DNA of 64,000 nucleotides from Aureimonas flava (GCF_003583935.1 NZ_QYRN01000003.1:124001-188000); one strand, 5' to 3'; positions 44,301-53,255 are shown, counted from the first letter of the stretch. The notes: generated by a model from the sequence alone, not told the origin. A program made the numbers and translations.

Positions 44301-45065
44301 GTGTCACACAGCGCGCCCCTGATCGCCGTGCCCGCCGATACGCGGGTGTTCGACAACTACGAATGGCACGCCGCGCCCTCGACCTACCTGGCGGCGATCG
44401 CGCAGGCGTCCGGCGGCGTGCCGGTGATCGTGCCCGCGCTGGTGGACGAGGCGGCCCTCGACGTCGTGCTCGACCGGGTGGACGGGGTGCTGGTCACCGG
44501 ATCGGCCTCCAACGTCCATCCGAGCCGCTACGGGGTGGCGCCGACCGCCGCGCACGAGCCGTTCGACCCGGCGCGCGACAGGCTGACGGACGCGCTGATC
44601 CGAAAGGCGCTGACACGGGGGACGCCGCTCCTCGCGATCTGCCGGGGGCACCAGGAGCTCAACGTCGCCCTGGGCGGCTCGCTGGCCACCGAGATCCAGG
44701 AATTCGAGGGCCGTATGGACCACCGGGCCCCGACGCACCCGGAGCAGGACGCGCGCTTCGCGCTGCGCCACCCGGTCAGCGTCGAGCCCGGCGGACGGTT
44801 GGCGACGATCGTGGGCGACGGTCCGGTGGAGGTGAACTCGCTGCACCGGCAGGCGATCGACCGGCTGGCCGACGGCCTCGCGGTCGAGGCCCGCGCGCCG
44901 GACGGCACGGTGGAGGCGGTGTCCGTGGCGGACGCGAAGGGCTTCGCCCTCGGCCTCCAGTGGCACCCGGAATACTGGGCGGCGAGCGACCCGGCCTCGC
45001 GCGCCATCTTCGAGAGCTTCGGCGCGGCCTGCCGCGCCTTTCGCGATCGACGGGCGGCGCGCTAG
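44301..45065 (+). CDS. class I glutamine amidotransferase, PuuD-like gamma-glutamyl hydrolase
   Basis: A 254-residue hydrolase of the peptidase C26 family. The nucleophile is in LLAICRGHQELN near residue 115, the His-Glu pair in LQWHPEYW near residue 222, and the VLVTGSASNVHPSRYG segment near residue 65 is typical. Family members cleave gamma-glutamyl-GABA or related adducts in polyamine breakdown. No other puu gene is adjacent, although ornithine decarboxylase lies 4 kb away. It starts with GTG after a GAGG site and overlaps the last bases of the convergent metal permease gene. Confidence 0.87.
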   Translation: MSHSAPLIAVPADTRVFDNYEWHAAPSTYLAAIAQASGGVPVIVPALVDEAALDVVLDRVDGVLVTGSASNVHPSRYGVAPTAAHEPFDPARDRLTDALIRKALTRGTPLLAICRGHQELNVALGGSLATEIQEFEGRMDHRAPTHPEQDARFALRHPVSVEPGGRLATIVGDGPVEVNSLHRQAIDRLADGLAVEARAPDGTVEAVSVADAKGFALGLQWHPEYWAASDPASRAIFESFGAACRAFRDRRAAR

Positions 45066-46135
45066 CGCGGGAGGGACGCGAGCAGCAGCCCGAGGCCGAC
45101 CGCGACCAGAAGCAGGGCGCCCCCCGCTTCCAGCCCGGTGCGCAGACCCCTGCCCCAGGCCCCGCCCCGCCCGGCCAGGAGGGCGAGCCCCTTGCCCGAG
45201 ACCGCGATCGCGGCGATCGCCGATACGGTGATCGCCGTGCCGAGTGCCATCGCCAGAACCGACAGGCCACCTGCGCCGTAGAGCCCGTTCATCAGCGCGA
45301 AGGTGAGCACCACGATGGCGCCCGAGCAGGGGCGCAGGCCGATCGCGACCACGGTGGCGAGGCCGGCGCGCCACGAGAAGGCGGGGCTGGCAAGGAACGT
45401 CGGCTCCAGAATGTGCGGCCGGCCGCAGTCGCAGGCGTCGCCCGCAGGATCGTCGCAGATGTCGGCGCCATAGCCGCCGGAGGCGCGCAAGGCGCCTGCC
45501 TGCCGCGCCCCGCCGGCCTCGGTGAAGGTGCCCCGCCCGGCGAAGGCGAGGCCGCCGCGCGGCGCCGGCGCCAGCGTGCGAACCCGCACCATCAGGCCGC
45601 GCAGGAGCGGCCAGCCCTTGCGGACCAGCAGCCAGGCGCCCACCAGCGCGATCATCGCATAGGAGCCGAGCTCCAGCCCGAAGGCGAGCTCGGTCATCGA
45701 CAGGCCGGACCCTCGCAGCACGAACCAGCCGAGTGCGACCACCGCGACGGCCGAGAGCGCCTGCACCAGCGCGGCCGCGAAGGACAGGACGACGCCCCGG
45801 CGCAGGGCGACCTCGTTGGCCAGCATGTAGGACGACAGGACGGCCTTGCCGTGGCCGGGCCCGGCGGCGTGGAACACGCCGTAGACGAAGGACAGCCCCG
45901 CGAGCCAGGCGAAGCCGCCGTGGCCGTCGCGCAGGGCGACCAGCGCCTGGCGCAGATCCACGAAGAACGCGCGCTGGACGGCGAGGATCTCCATCATCAG
46001 CCCCGCGAAGGGTCCGCTCGGCGCGGGCGTCGCCTCGGCGCTGCCGATGCCGAGCGAGGATTGCGCGTGGGCGGCGGCGGCGGCGGCGAGCAGAAGGCAC
46101 AGCGCAGCCGCGAGACGCGTCAGCCCGCCTTGCAC
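45062..46135 (-). CDS. RcnA/NicO-type nickel/cobalt permease
   Basis: A 357-residue membrane protein with a signal-like N terminus and about six helices. The metal-binding motif HAAGPGHGKAVLSSYMLANE near residue 85 and the GLRPCSGAIVVLTFAL segment near residue 265 are characteristic of the NicO/RcnA family. A cytoplasmic or periplasmic loop near residues 215-245 has several cysteines (DICDDPAGDACDCGRPH), a possible metal site. The GTG at 46135 lies inside the end of the DUF1007 gene (16 bases overlap), showing coupling. Direction of transport is not determined. Confidence 0.85.
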   Translation of the reverse strand: MQGGLTRLAAALCLLLAAAAAAHAQSSLGIGSAEATPAPSGPFAGLMMEILAVQRAFFVDLRQALVALRDGHGGFAWLAGLSFVYGVFHAAGPGHGKAVLSSYMLANEVALRRGVVLSFAAALVQALSAVAVVALGWFVLRGSGLSMTELAFGLELGSYAMIALVGAWLLVRKGWPLLRGLMVRVRTLAPAPRGGLAFAGRGTFTEAGGARQAGALRASGGYGADICDDPAGDACDCGRPHILEPTFLASPAFSWRAGLATVVAIGLRPCSGAIVVLTFALMNGLYGAGGLSVLAMALGTAITVSAIAAIAVSGKGLALLAGRGGAWGRGLRTGLEAGGALLLVAVGLGLLLASLPR

Positions 46136-46788
46136 GAGACGTCCACCCGGGTCGCCAGGAGCTGGGAGAAGTTCACCCCGTCCTCCGGTATGGCCTGGCC
46201 CGGCTTCAGCATCGAAACCGAGCTCATCCACTCGCTCGCGTCCTCGTCGGGGTCGGGCCGGGTGTAGGTCTTGGTGCAGGTCTTCGGCATGTCGAGGAGC
46301 TGGAAGGCGTTCTTGTCGGCGAAGTCGAAAGCGACGAAGTAGGATTCGTCGTAGACCGAGAAGGTGACCGGCGCCGCCTTGAGATCGACCGGCTCGGCCG
46401 GCTTCATCTCGAAGAAGAGCAGGAGCTGGCCATGCTCGAACAACCCGCGGATCGCGGCCGGCGGCTGGAGCTTCACGTCGCGGTTGCCGACGCTGACGAA
46501 GGTGTAGAACTCCCACTCGGCGATCGACTGGCGCACCGTCTCGGCCACCGCCTGCACCTCGTCGTCGTCCAGCGTGCCGTTGCCGTTCTTGTCGAAGTCC
46601 ACCACCACGCTGGAGGAGAACAGCTCGTCGAAGCGCCAGATGTTGCGCACGGACGAGAGCATGCCGTCGGCCGTGCCGACGATCTCCATGCGCGAATCGG
46701 CGAAGACATGCGGATGGGCCTCGGCCGCGCCGCAGCACGCCAGCAGCGCCACCGCGGCCGCTCCGCCCAGGAAGGTTGGTCGACGCAT
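46120..46788 (-). CDS. DUF1007 family periplasmic protein with EF-hand
   Basis: A 222-residue secreted protein with a signal peptide cleaved near AEAHPHVF, so the mature N terminus starts with His-Pro-His, a likely metal ligand set. An EF-hand-like loop, DKNGNGTLDDDE near residue 65, may bind calcium. DUF1007 proteins occur next to NicO-type permeases in many proteobacteria and may deliver or sense metal for them. Here the two genes overlap, with DUF1007 first. I read the mature histidines as a probable Ni/Co site by inference. Confidence 0.87.
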   Translation of the reverse strand: MRRPTFLGGAAAVALLACCGAAEAHPHVFADSRMEIVGTADGMLSSVRNIWRFDELFSSSVVVDFDKNGNGTLDDDEVQAVAETVRQSIAEWEFYTFVSVGNRDVKLQPPAAIRGLFEHGQLLLFFEMKPAEPVDLKAAPVTFSVYDESYFVAFDFADKNAFQLLDMPKTCTKTYTRPDPDEDASEWMSSVSMLKPGQAIPEDGVNFSQLLATRVDVSCKAG

Positions 46789-46862
46789 GCTCGCCCCCGG
46801 TTCGCTGCCCCGCGGGAGGGACGATTAAACCAAGGCGAAAGTGGGGAGAAGCCCCTTGCCGC

Positions 46863-47369
46863 TCAGCGCAGCACGACGACCCGCGCCCCGACGTGGACCC
46901 GCTCGAACAGGTCCATCACGTCGTCGTTGCGCATGCGGAAGCAGCCGGCCGAGGCGGCGGAACCGATGGAGTTCGGCGAGTTGGTGCCGTGGATGCGATA
47001 GGTGCCCCACCCGAGATTCATCGCGCGCTTGCCGAGCGGATTGTCCGGCCCCGGCCCCATCGAGGCGGGGAGGGTCGGCTTCTTCTCGCGCATGGAAGGA
47101 GTCGGCACCCAGGTCGGATTAAATCGCTTCTTGGAGACCCAGCTCGTTCCGAACCACTGCTCGGTCGGCTTGCCGACGGCGATGTCGTACTGCAGGGCGG
47201 TGTCGTCGCCGGTGACCAGGAAAAGCTGGCGCGCGCCGGTCATCACCACGATCGTGCCGGGTTCGTAGTCGCCGATGAACACCGTCTCGCGCGCCTGGAC
47301 GCCGGCATGGGCCGCCGGGCCAGCCCCGAGAAGGAAGGCGGCGGCGAGAAGCGGGACGAGACGGCGCAT
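46863..47369 (-). CDS. L,D-transpeptidase (YkuD fold)
   Basis: A 168-residue secreted enzyme with a signal peptide cleaved near AHAG (residue 23). The catalytic region is intact: RIHGTN with His127 and SAGCFRM with Cys143. It is compact, with no peptidoglycan-binding repeat. It lies in a same-strand run with DUF1007 and the permease, but spacing of about 75 bases suggests separate expression. It forms 3-3 peptidoglycan links or anchors outer membrane proteins. GAGGT precedes the ATG. Confidence 0.9.
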   Translation of the reverse strand: MRRLVPLLAAAFLLGAGPAAHAGVQARETVFIGDYEPGTIVVMTGARQLFLVTGDDTALQYDIAVGKPTEQWFGTSWVSKKRFNPTWVPTPSMREKKPTLPASMGPGPDNPLGKRAMNLGWGTYRIHGTNSPNSIGSAASAGCFRMRNDDVMDLFERVHVGARVVVLR

Positions 47370-47411
47370 GCGGGACCTCGGGCATCCAGGAACGGGGCCG
47401 GGGTCGGCGCG

Positions 47412-48335
47412 TCAGGCGGCGGCGCTCATCTCCCGGCCGGGACAATTCTTGCGGAACCAGGTTGCCAAGAAGTCAACGAAGACGCGCGTTCTGGCAGGAA
47501 GATGCCGCCGGTGCGGAAACACCGCGTAGATGCCGGCGTCCTTCGGCACGAAATCGTCCAGGACGCTGACCAGACGCCCGGCCGCGATCTCGGGGCGGGC
47601 GACGAATTCGGGCATCATCGCAATCCCGAGACCCGCCAGCGTGGCCGCGCGCACCGTGTAGGGCGAGTTGGCCGAGAATCGGCCCGACACGCTGATGGGG
47701 ATCGGATCGCCGGTGAGCGGATCCTTGAAGGTCCAGTTGTAGAGGATCTTGGCGTTGGAATCGATCACCGCCGGCATGCGCGTGATATGGCTCGGATGCG
47801 TGGGCACGCCGTGGCGCTCCAGGAACTCCGGCGTCGCGCAGATGGTGAAGTCGAGACTGCCGAGACGCCGGGCGATCATCGCCGAATCGGTCAGCCGCGT
47901 CATGCGGATCGCCACGTCGAAATTGTCCTCCAAGAGGTTCACGAAGCTGTCGTTGAGATGGAGGTCGAGCGAGATGTCCGGGTGGGCGGCCGAGAACTCC
48001 ACCAGGCTGAGGCCGAGCTCGGCGTCGCCAAAGGTGCGCGCGGCGGTCACGCGCAGCGTGCCCTTCGCCTCTCCCGTCGCCTCGCGCGCCTCCTCGTTCA
48101 GCGTTTCAAGGTCGGCGAGGATCGCCGAGGCGCGCGACACGTAGACCTCGCCGGCCGCCGTCAGCGCCACCTGCCGGGTCGTGCGGTTGATCAGGAGCAC
48201 GCCGAGCTCGTCCTCCAGCTCGCGCACGTACTTGGACAGGAGCGCCTTGGATCGGCCGGTCTTGCGCGCGGCCGCCGAGAAGCCCCCATTCTCCACGACG
48301 GCGAGGAAGGCGCGCATGCGGGTCAGGGTGTCCAT
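47412..48335 (-). CDS. LysR-family transcriptional regulator
   Basis: A 307-residue regulator. The N-terminal winged helix (MRAFLAVVENGGFSAAARKT, then SKALLSKYVRELEDELG) is followed by a LysR effector domain from about residue 88. The RxxALTAAG wing is present. It is divergent from the ornithine decarboxylase gene across 520 bases, so it could control that gene, the usual LysR arrangement, but the structured leader suggests RNA-level control as well. The ATG at 48335 has GAGAG eight bases upstream; an ATG at 48341 is in frame. Confidence 0.9.
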   Translation of the reverse strand: MDTLTRMRAFLAVVENGGFSAAARKTGRSKALLSKYVRELEDELGVLLINRTTRQVALTAAGEVYVSRASAILADLETLNEEAREATGEAKGTLRVTAARTFGDAELGLSLVEFSAAHPDISLDLHLNDSFVNLLEDNFDVAIRMTRLTDSAMIARRLGSLDFTICATPEFLERHGVPTHPSHITRMPAVIDSNAKILYNWTFKDPLTGDPIPISVSGRFSANSPYTVRAATLAGLGIAMMPEFVARPEIAAGRLVSVLDDFVPKDAGIYAVFPHRRHLPARTRVFVDFLATWFRKNCPGREMSAAA

Positions 48336-48446
48336 CGGCATATCTCTCGTGTGCGAAACTGACCGGTGTTGCCGTCTGACGACATGATGCACCGAAGTCC
48401 AGCGCGAATTCAAAAAGCGGGACCGGACGTGATTTTCTTGTTGTGT

Positions 48447-48611
48447 ATGACAGACGGCTTTCCTATATCCCCGCTTGCCCAATGTCGCACGTGCCTGTGG
48501 GCGTCCCCCGGCCCTTCGAATGCGAAGGTCACCGGGACGGTAACTGGAGAGATCCTCCAGATCGGTTTCGCTGCTGGCGAAATCGTGGACGCCTTGAAGC
48601 AACGACGGTGA
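48447..48611 (+). other. possible upstream ORF in the odc leader
   Basis: A 54-codon frame starting MTDGFPISPL and ending KQRR, whose stop lies just before a pyrimidine-rich conserved-looking block. It spans three hairpins of the candidate leader RNA. It has no clear ribosome binding site, so translation is doubtful. Confidence 0.25.
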
Positions 48612-48860
48612 GGGCCTTTCTGGTCTCTCCTGGTCTCCATAGCCGGGAATACTGCAGAGGCACACCTTCCTTGCCTGAAGTGCGGCGGGCCCAGCCCTCC
48701 AATCCACGGCAGACTTTCGGATCCTTCGACGGCACGTCGCCGTCTTCGGGTCCACGAATGTCGCGTTTCGCGTTCGCATCACGTGCGGGGTCTCCATCGG
48801 CCGCGCGTGGGAACGAATGCGTGCGCTCCTCGTCAACCTCATGGTTAACCGGAGCTTCCG
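48450..48860 (+). ncRNA. structured 5' leader of ornithine decarboxylase, candidate speF RNA
   Basis: The 520 bases between the LysR gene and ornithine decarboxylase hold no convincing protein gene but contain three perfect hairpins in a row: 48513-48518 with 48523-48528, 48544-48549 with 48555-48560, and 48566-48571 with 48577-48582. A GGGCCTTTCTGGTCTCTCC block follows near 48613. The speF leader motif is a known structured RNA found upstream of ornithine decarboxylase genes in alphaproteobacteria, so the context is exactly right. I could not match its consensus base by base from memory. Boundaries are approximate. Confidence 0.6.
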
Positions 48861-49994
48861 ATGGCTACGCAGCGCATCCTCGACTTCATCGCCACCCGAC
48901 GTCCCGCCGGGCCTTGCCTGGTGGTCGATCTCGACATCGTCGAGGACAATTTCCGCGCCTTCCGCAAGGCCCTGCCCGACTCCTCCATCTTCTATGCCGT
49001 GAAGGCCAATCCCGCACCCGAGATCCTGCGTCTCCTGGCCTCGCTGGGCTCGTCCTTCGACTGCGCGTCCGTGGCCGAGATCGAGATGGCGCTGAACGCC
49101 GGCGCTACGGCGAACCGCATCTCCTTCGGCAACACCATCAAGAAGGAGCGCGACGTGGCGGCCGCGCATGCGCTGGGCGTCTCGCTCTTCGCGGTGGACT
49201 GCGTCGAGGAGGTCGAGAAGGTGGCCCGTGCGGCGCCCGGCGCGCGCGTGTTCTGCCGCGTGCTGACGGACGGCGCCGGCGCCGAATGGCCACTGTCGCG
49301 CAAGTTCGGCTGCGTGCCCGCCATGGCGATCGACGTCCTGACCCACGCCCGCGACCTCGGGCTCGTCGCCACCGGCGTCTCGTTCCATGTCGGTTCGCAG
49401 CAGTGCGACACCGAGGCCTGGGACCGCGCGCTGGGCGACGCGGCCATGGTGTTCGGCCAGCTCGCCGAGCGCGGCATCCAGCTCACGCTGGTGAACATGG
49501 GCGGCGGCTTCCCGACGCGCTACCTCAAGGACGTGCCCTCGGCTGAGGCCTACGGTCGTTCGATCTTCTCCGCCCTGCGCCGCCATTTCGGCAACAGGAT
49601 CCCGGAGACGATCATCGAGCCGGGTCGCGGCATGGTCGGCGACGCGGGCGTGATCAAGGCCGAGGTGGTGCTGGTCTCGCGCAAGTCCGCCGAGGACGAG
49701 AACCGCTGGGTCTATCTCGACATCGGCAAGTTCGGCGGCCTCGCCGAGACGATGGACGAGGCGATCCGCTATCCGATCGTGACGGCCCGCGACGACGACC
49801 GCAAGGAGCCCTGCGTCCTCGCCGGCCCGACCTGCGACTCGGCGGACGTGCTCTACGAGAAGACCCCCTACCCGCTGCCGATCTCGCTGACGGTGGGCGA
49901 CGAGGTTCTGATCGAGGGCACCGGCGCCTATACGACGACCTACTCGGCCGTCGCCTTCAACGGGTTCGAGCCGCTCCGCTCCTACGTCATCTGA
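48861..49994 (+). CDS. ornithine decarboxylase (PLP fold type III)
   Basis: A 377-residue alanine-racemase-fold decarboxylase that makes putrescine from ornithine, possibly also cadaverine from lysine. The PLP lysine is Lys48 in YAVKANP; SFHVGSQQ near residue 175 and GGGFPTRY near residue 215 form the phosphate region. EPGRGMVGDAG is near residue 254, and the catalytic cysteine is Cys325 in GPTCDSADV. The length fits the eukaryote-like ODC of alphaproteobacteria rather than the large E. coli SpeF/SpeC fold. GGAG six bases upstream supports the start. Expression is probably controlled through the upstream leader RNA. Confidence 0.93.
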   Translation: MATQRILDFIATRRPAGPCLVVDLDIVEDNFRAFRKALPDSSIFYAVKANPAPEILRLLASLGSSFDCASVAEIEMALNAGATANRISFGNTIKKERDVAAAHALGVSLFAVDCVEEVEKVARAAPGARVFCRVLTDGAGAEWPLSRKFGCVPAMAIDVLTHARDLGLVATGVSFHVGSQQCDTEAWDRALGDAAMVFGQLAERGIQLTLVNMGGGFPTRYLKDVPSAEAYGRSIFSALRRHFGNRIPETIIEPGRGMVGDAGVIKAEVVLVSRKSAEDENRWVYLDIGKFGGLAETMDEAIRYPIVTARDDDRKEPCVLAGPTCDSADVLYEKTPYPLPISLTVGDEVLIEGTGAYTTTYSAVAFNGFEPLRSYVI

Positions 49995-50011
49995 CGGGCG
50001 GACCGCCCGTC
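49993..50011 (+). terminator. hairpin at the odc stop codon
   Basis: GACGGGC (49993-49999) pairs with GCCCGTC (50005-50011), starting inside the stop codon. A second hairpin follows at 50062. Neither has a T run, so this may be a stabilising 3' structure rather than a full terminator. Confidence 0.45.
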
Positions 50012-50061
50012 CCCTCCCGAGCATCCCTTCCGGCGCCGCCCGCGCCGGAGGGCCCGTCGCC

Positions 50062-50082
50062 GGCGCCCCGTTTGCGGGCGCC
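50062..50082 (+). other. hairpin between odc and the GNAT gene
   Basis: GGCGCCC (50062-50068) pairs with GGGCGCC (50076-50082) around a 7-base loop, followed by GCGCTTTCGTT. It could attenuate readthrough into the acetyltransferase gene. Confidence 0.4.
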
Positions 50083-50120
50083 GCGCTTTCGTTCGTCCCC
50101 TTCCCGGAGGATGACCGCCG

Positions 50121-50702
50121 ATGTTCGCGCGCGCCCCCTTCTTCGCCGACCTTCCCGCCCCGACGCCCGCCGTCCGCCTGCGCGCCGAGACCGCCGCGGA
50201 CGAGGCCGCGCGCGAGGCGTTGCTGGACGCCGCCATGGGACCGAACCGCCGCCGCAAGTCGTCGGAGGCGATCCGCCGCGACCGCCTTCCGGCGGAGGGC
50301 CTGTCGCTCGTGGCCGAATCGGACGCGGGCGAGCTCCTCGGCACCGTGCGCCTCTGGAACGTCGCCGCCGGCGCGCGGTCGGGCGAGCCGGTCCCCGCGC
50401 TGTTGCTCGGCCCGCTCGTGGTCTCGTCGTGCTGCGAGGGCCTCGGCATCGGCTCGGCCCTGATGCGCCGCGCCGTCGCCGAAAGCCGCTGGCGCGGCCA
50501 CGCGGCCATCGTCCTGGTGGGCGACGCGCCCTTCTACGAGCGTTTCGGCTTCGGTGCCGACATGGCGGCCGACCTCGTCATGCCCGGTCCCTTCGAGCGC
50601 CACCGTCTGCTCGGCCTCGCCCTGCGCGACGGCGCGCTGGCGGGCGCGGCCGGGCTCATCGTTCCGACGGGCCTGCCGGCTTCGCGCGCGCTCGCGGCCT
50701 GA
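50121..50702 (+). CDS. GNAT-family N-acetyltransferase
   Basis: A 193-residue acetyltransferase. The acetyl-CoA-binding motif A is visible as LGPLVVSSCCEGLGIGSALM near residues 94-113, and FYERFGFGA near residue 139 closes the core. The placement directly after ornithine decarboxylase suggests a polyamine or amino-acid substrate, but this is only context. GGAGG ten bases before the ATG supports the start. The two genes are separated by 126 bases with hairpins, so co-transcription is possible but incomplete. Confidence 0.87.
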   Translation: MFARAPFFADLPAPTPAVRLRAETAADEAAREALLDAAMGPNRRRKSSEAIRRDRLPAEGLSLVAESDAGELLGTVRLWNVAAGARSGEPVPALLLGPLVVSSCCEGLGIGSALMRRAVAESRWRGHAAIVLVGDAPFYERFGFGADMAADLVMPGPFERHRLLGLALRDGALAGAAGLIVPTGLPASRALAA

Positions 50703-50858
50703 GCCGCAGGCGGTCGGGGGGGTGTTTATTCACCCTAGCCGGCCCTTTGCCTTTGCCCCCGGCCCCCGAACGTGCTTCACCTGAAGCAGGGGAACGACAC
50801 CGCCGCCGACGCCACCGGCTTCGGCGGCCTTCCACGATGGCATGGCTTGGAAACGGGA

Positions 50859-53249
50859 ATGATGGGGGATGCTGCGGCCCGACTGGCCGCCGCCGAATGC
50901 AGGATCGCCGAGCTGACGCGCGAGAACGAGCGTCTTCGGTCCCATGCGGAGATCGCGGCCGACGCAGGGGCGTCGACGGCGCTGTCCGGCGCCGTCTACG
51001 AGACCCTTCTGGCCAATGTCGCGGACTACGCGCTGATCGCGACGGATCTCGAGGGGCGCGTGATCCTGTGGAACCAGGCCGCGTCCGACGTCTTCGGCTG
51101 GACCGGAGCCCAGCGGCTCGGGCAGCCGGTGGCCGACCTCTTCACCCCGGACGACCGCGTGGCGGGCCGCGTCGAGGCGGAGATGGCGACCGCCGCGCGC
51201 GAGGGCCGCGCCACCGACAACCGCTGGCTGCTGCGTGCCGACGGCAGCACCTTCTTCGCGCGCGGCGAGCTCGTTCCGCTGCTCGACGGGACCGGCGGGC
51301 GCATCGGCTTCCTGAAGATCCTGCGCGACCGGACCGAGGAGGAGATCGCACGCCTGGAACTCGCGGCGAGCCGCGAGCGGCTCCAGTTCGCGCTCGACGC
51401 CTCGGCGCTGATCGGCACCTGGGATTGGCTCCTGCCGCAGGACATCGTCTACGCCGACGCGCGCTTCGCCGACCTCTACGGCGTGGACGAGGCGCAAGCC
51501 GCCTCGGGCCTGCCGATCGAGAGCTATCTTCACGGCATCCACGCCGAGGACAGGACGCGCGTCGCGGCGGCGATCCAGGCTGCGATGGAGGCCGGCGGCG
51601 ACTTTTCGGCCGAGTATCGCACCGTGCGGCGCGACGGCGACGTGCGCTGGATCCACGCGCGGGGCCGCTGCTTCCTGAACGATGCGGGGCGCCCGGTGCG
51701 CTTTCCGGGCGCGGTGGTGGACATCACCACCGACAAGCTGCGCGAGCGGCGGCAGGCCGCGCTCCTGCGCCTCGGCGACGAGGGCGGCTTCGGCGAATCC
51801 GTCGACTACACGCTGAAGGCGCTGCATCTCCTGGGCGAGACGCTCGAGATCGGACGCGTCGGCTATGCCAAGGTGGACCCGACCGAGACCTTCGCCGCGA
51901 TCGTCGGCGAATGGACCGCGCCCGGCCTCGTCCCCTTGTCCGGCCGCAAGCGTATCGCCGACTTCGGCAGCAGCCTGGCGGACGCCCTGCGCGGCGGGAT
52001 GGCGGTGGTGGAGGACGTCCGCGAAGATCCTGCGACGCGCGACGGGGCGGCGGCCTGGGAGGCGATCGGCTCGCTGTCGATGATCAACCTCGCCGTGCAG
52101 GAGAACGGGCGGCTCGAGGTCATCCTGTATCTGCACCACACGTCGCCGCGCCGCTGGTCGGACGACGAGATAGGCTTCATCCGCGAAGTCCTGAACCGCT
52201 CCTGGACCTATTCGCGCCGCCGCCGCGCCGAACGCTCGCTGATCGAGACCGAGGCCCGCCTGCGCCTCGCGCACGAGGCGGCCGAGATCGGCAGCTTCGA
52301 CTACGACCTCCAGACCGGCGACATGGTGTGCGACCCTCGCTGTCGCGAGATTCTCGGGATCGCCGACGACGAAGCCGTGACCTTTGCCGGGACGTTCCGC
52401 CCCCGGATCCATCCGGAGGACCAAGAGCGGGTCGAGGCGGCCGTGCGGCAGGCGACCGGCGCCGAGGCTCCGGGAAGCTTCGATCTCGTGTTCCGCACGG
52501 CCCCGCGAGACGTGGCGGGGTCGCGGACCGTCCACGCCAGCGGTCAGAGCGTGCTCGCCGACGGCGCGCCGGCGCGCATCGTGTGCGCGGTTCGCGACGT
52601 GACGCAGGCCAAGGAGGCGGAGGAGCGGCAGGCGCTGCTGACGCGCGAACTCCAGCACCGCGTCAAGAACACGCTGGCCATGGTCAACGCGCTGGCGAAC
52701 CAGACCATGCGCCGGGCGGCCAGCGCGCAGGAGGGGCTCGCCGCATTTTCCGCGCGGCTGATCGCGCTGGGCCATGCCCACGACATCCTGACCCAGACGA
52801 GCTGGACCAGCGCGCCCATCGAGGCGATCGTGGCCCAGACGCTCGCCTCGCACGGCGACGGCGGGCGCATCGCCTGGCACGGGCCCGACATCCGGCTGAC
52901 GGCGCGCCAGAGCCTTGCGCTGGCGCTGGCGCTGCACGAACTCGCGACCAACGCCGCGAAATACGGGGCCCTCTCCGACGAGCGGGGCGAGGTACGGATC
53001 GAATGGCGGGTGGATCGCGCCGAGCGCGAGAGCCTTCGCTTCGAGTGGCGCGAGAGCGGCGGCCCGCCCGTGGCCGCCCCGGAGCGCAAGGGCTTCGGCT
53101 CGCGGCTCATCGAGCAGTCGCTGGCCGCCGAGTTCGGCGGCGAGGTCACCGTCAGTTACGATCCCGCCGGCCTCGTGTGCACCATCGAGGCCGATCTTCA
53201 GGTCGCACCGGAGGACAACGTCCTGCCGGCCCGGCTCGGCGAGCCCTGA
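50859..53249 (+). CDS. PAS/GAF sensor kinase of the HWE family
   Basis: A ~796-residue soluble kinase. A short coiled N terminus is followed by PAS1 (YALIATDLEGRVILWNQAA near residue 60), PAS2 (near residue 175), a GAF-like domain (near 310), PAS3 (near 470) and an HWE-type kinase. The phospho-histidine is His600 in LQHRVKNTLAMV, the N box is HELATNAAKYGALS near residue 690, and the WRE motif is in FEWRESGG. No membrane segment is present, so it senses a cytoplasmic signal such as redox or light. The flavin-binding LOV cysteine motif is not seen. No response regulator is adjacent, as is common for HWE kinases that feed the PhyR stress pathway. Confidence 0.9.
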   Translation: MMGDAAARLAAAECRIAELTRENERLRSHAEIAADAGASTALSGAVYETLLANVADYALIATDLEGRVILWNQAASDVFGWTGAQRLGQPVADLFTPDDRVAGRVEAEMATAAREGRATDNRWLLRADGSTFFARGELVPLLDGTGGRIGFLKILRDRTEEEIARLELAASRERLQFALDASALIGTWDWLLPQDIVYADARFADLYGVDEAQAASGLPIESYLHGIHAEDRTRVAAAIQAAMEAGGDFSAEYRTVRRDGDVRWIHARGRCFLNDAGRPVRFPGAVVDITTDKLRERRQAALLRLGDEGGFGESVDYTLKALHLLGETLEIGRVGYAKVDPTETFAAIVGEWTAPGLVPLSGRKRIADFGSSLADALRGGMAVVEDVREDPATRDGAAAWEAIGSLSMINLAVQENGRLEVILYLHHTSPRRWSDDEIGFIREVLNRSWTYSRRRRAERSLIETEARLRLAHEAAEIGSFDYDLQTGDMVCDPRCREILGIADDEAVTFAGTFRPRIHPEDQERVEAAVRQATGAEAPGSFDLVFRTAPRDVAGSRTVHASGQSVLADGAPARIVCAVRDVTQAKEAEERQALLTRELQHRVKNTLAMVNALANQTMRRAASAQEGLAAFSARLIALGHAHDILTQTSWTSAPIEAIVAQTLASHGDGGRIAWHGPDIRLTARQSLALALALHELATNAAKYGALSDERGEVRIEWRVDRAERESLRFEWRESGGPPVAAPERKGFGSRLIEQSLAAEFGGEVTVSYDPAGLVCTIEADLQVAPEDNVLPARLGEP

Positions 53250-53255
53250 TCGCCC

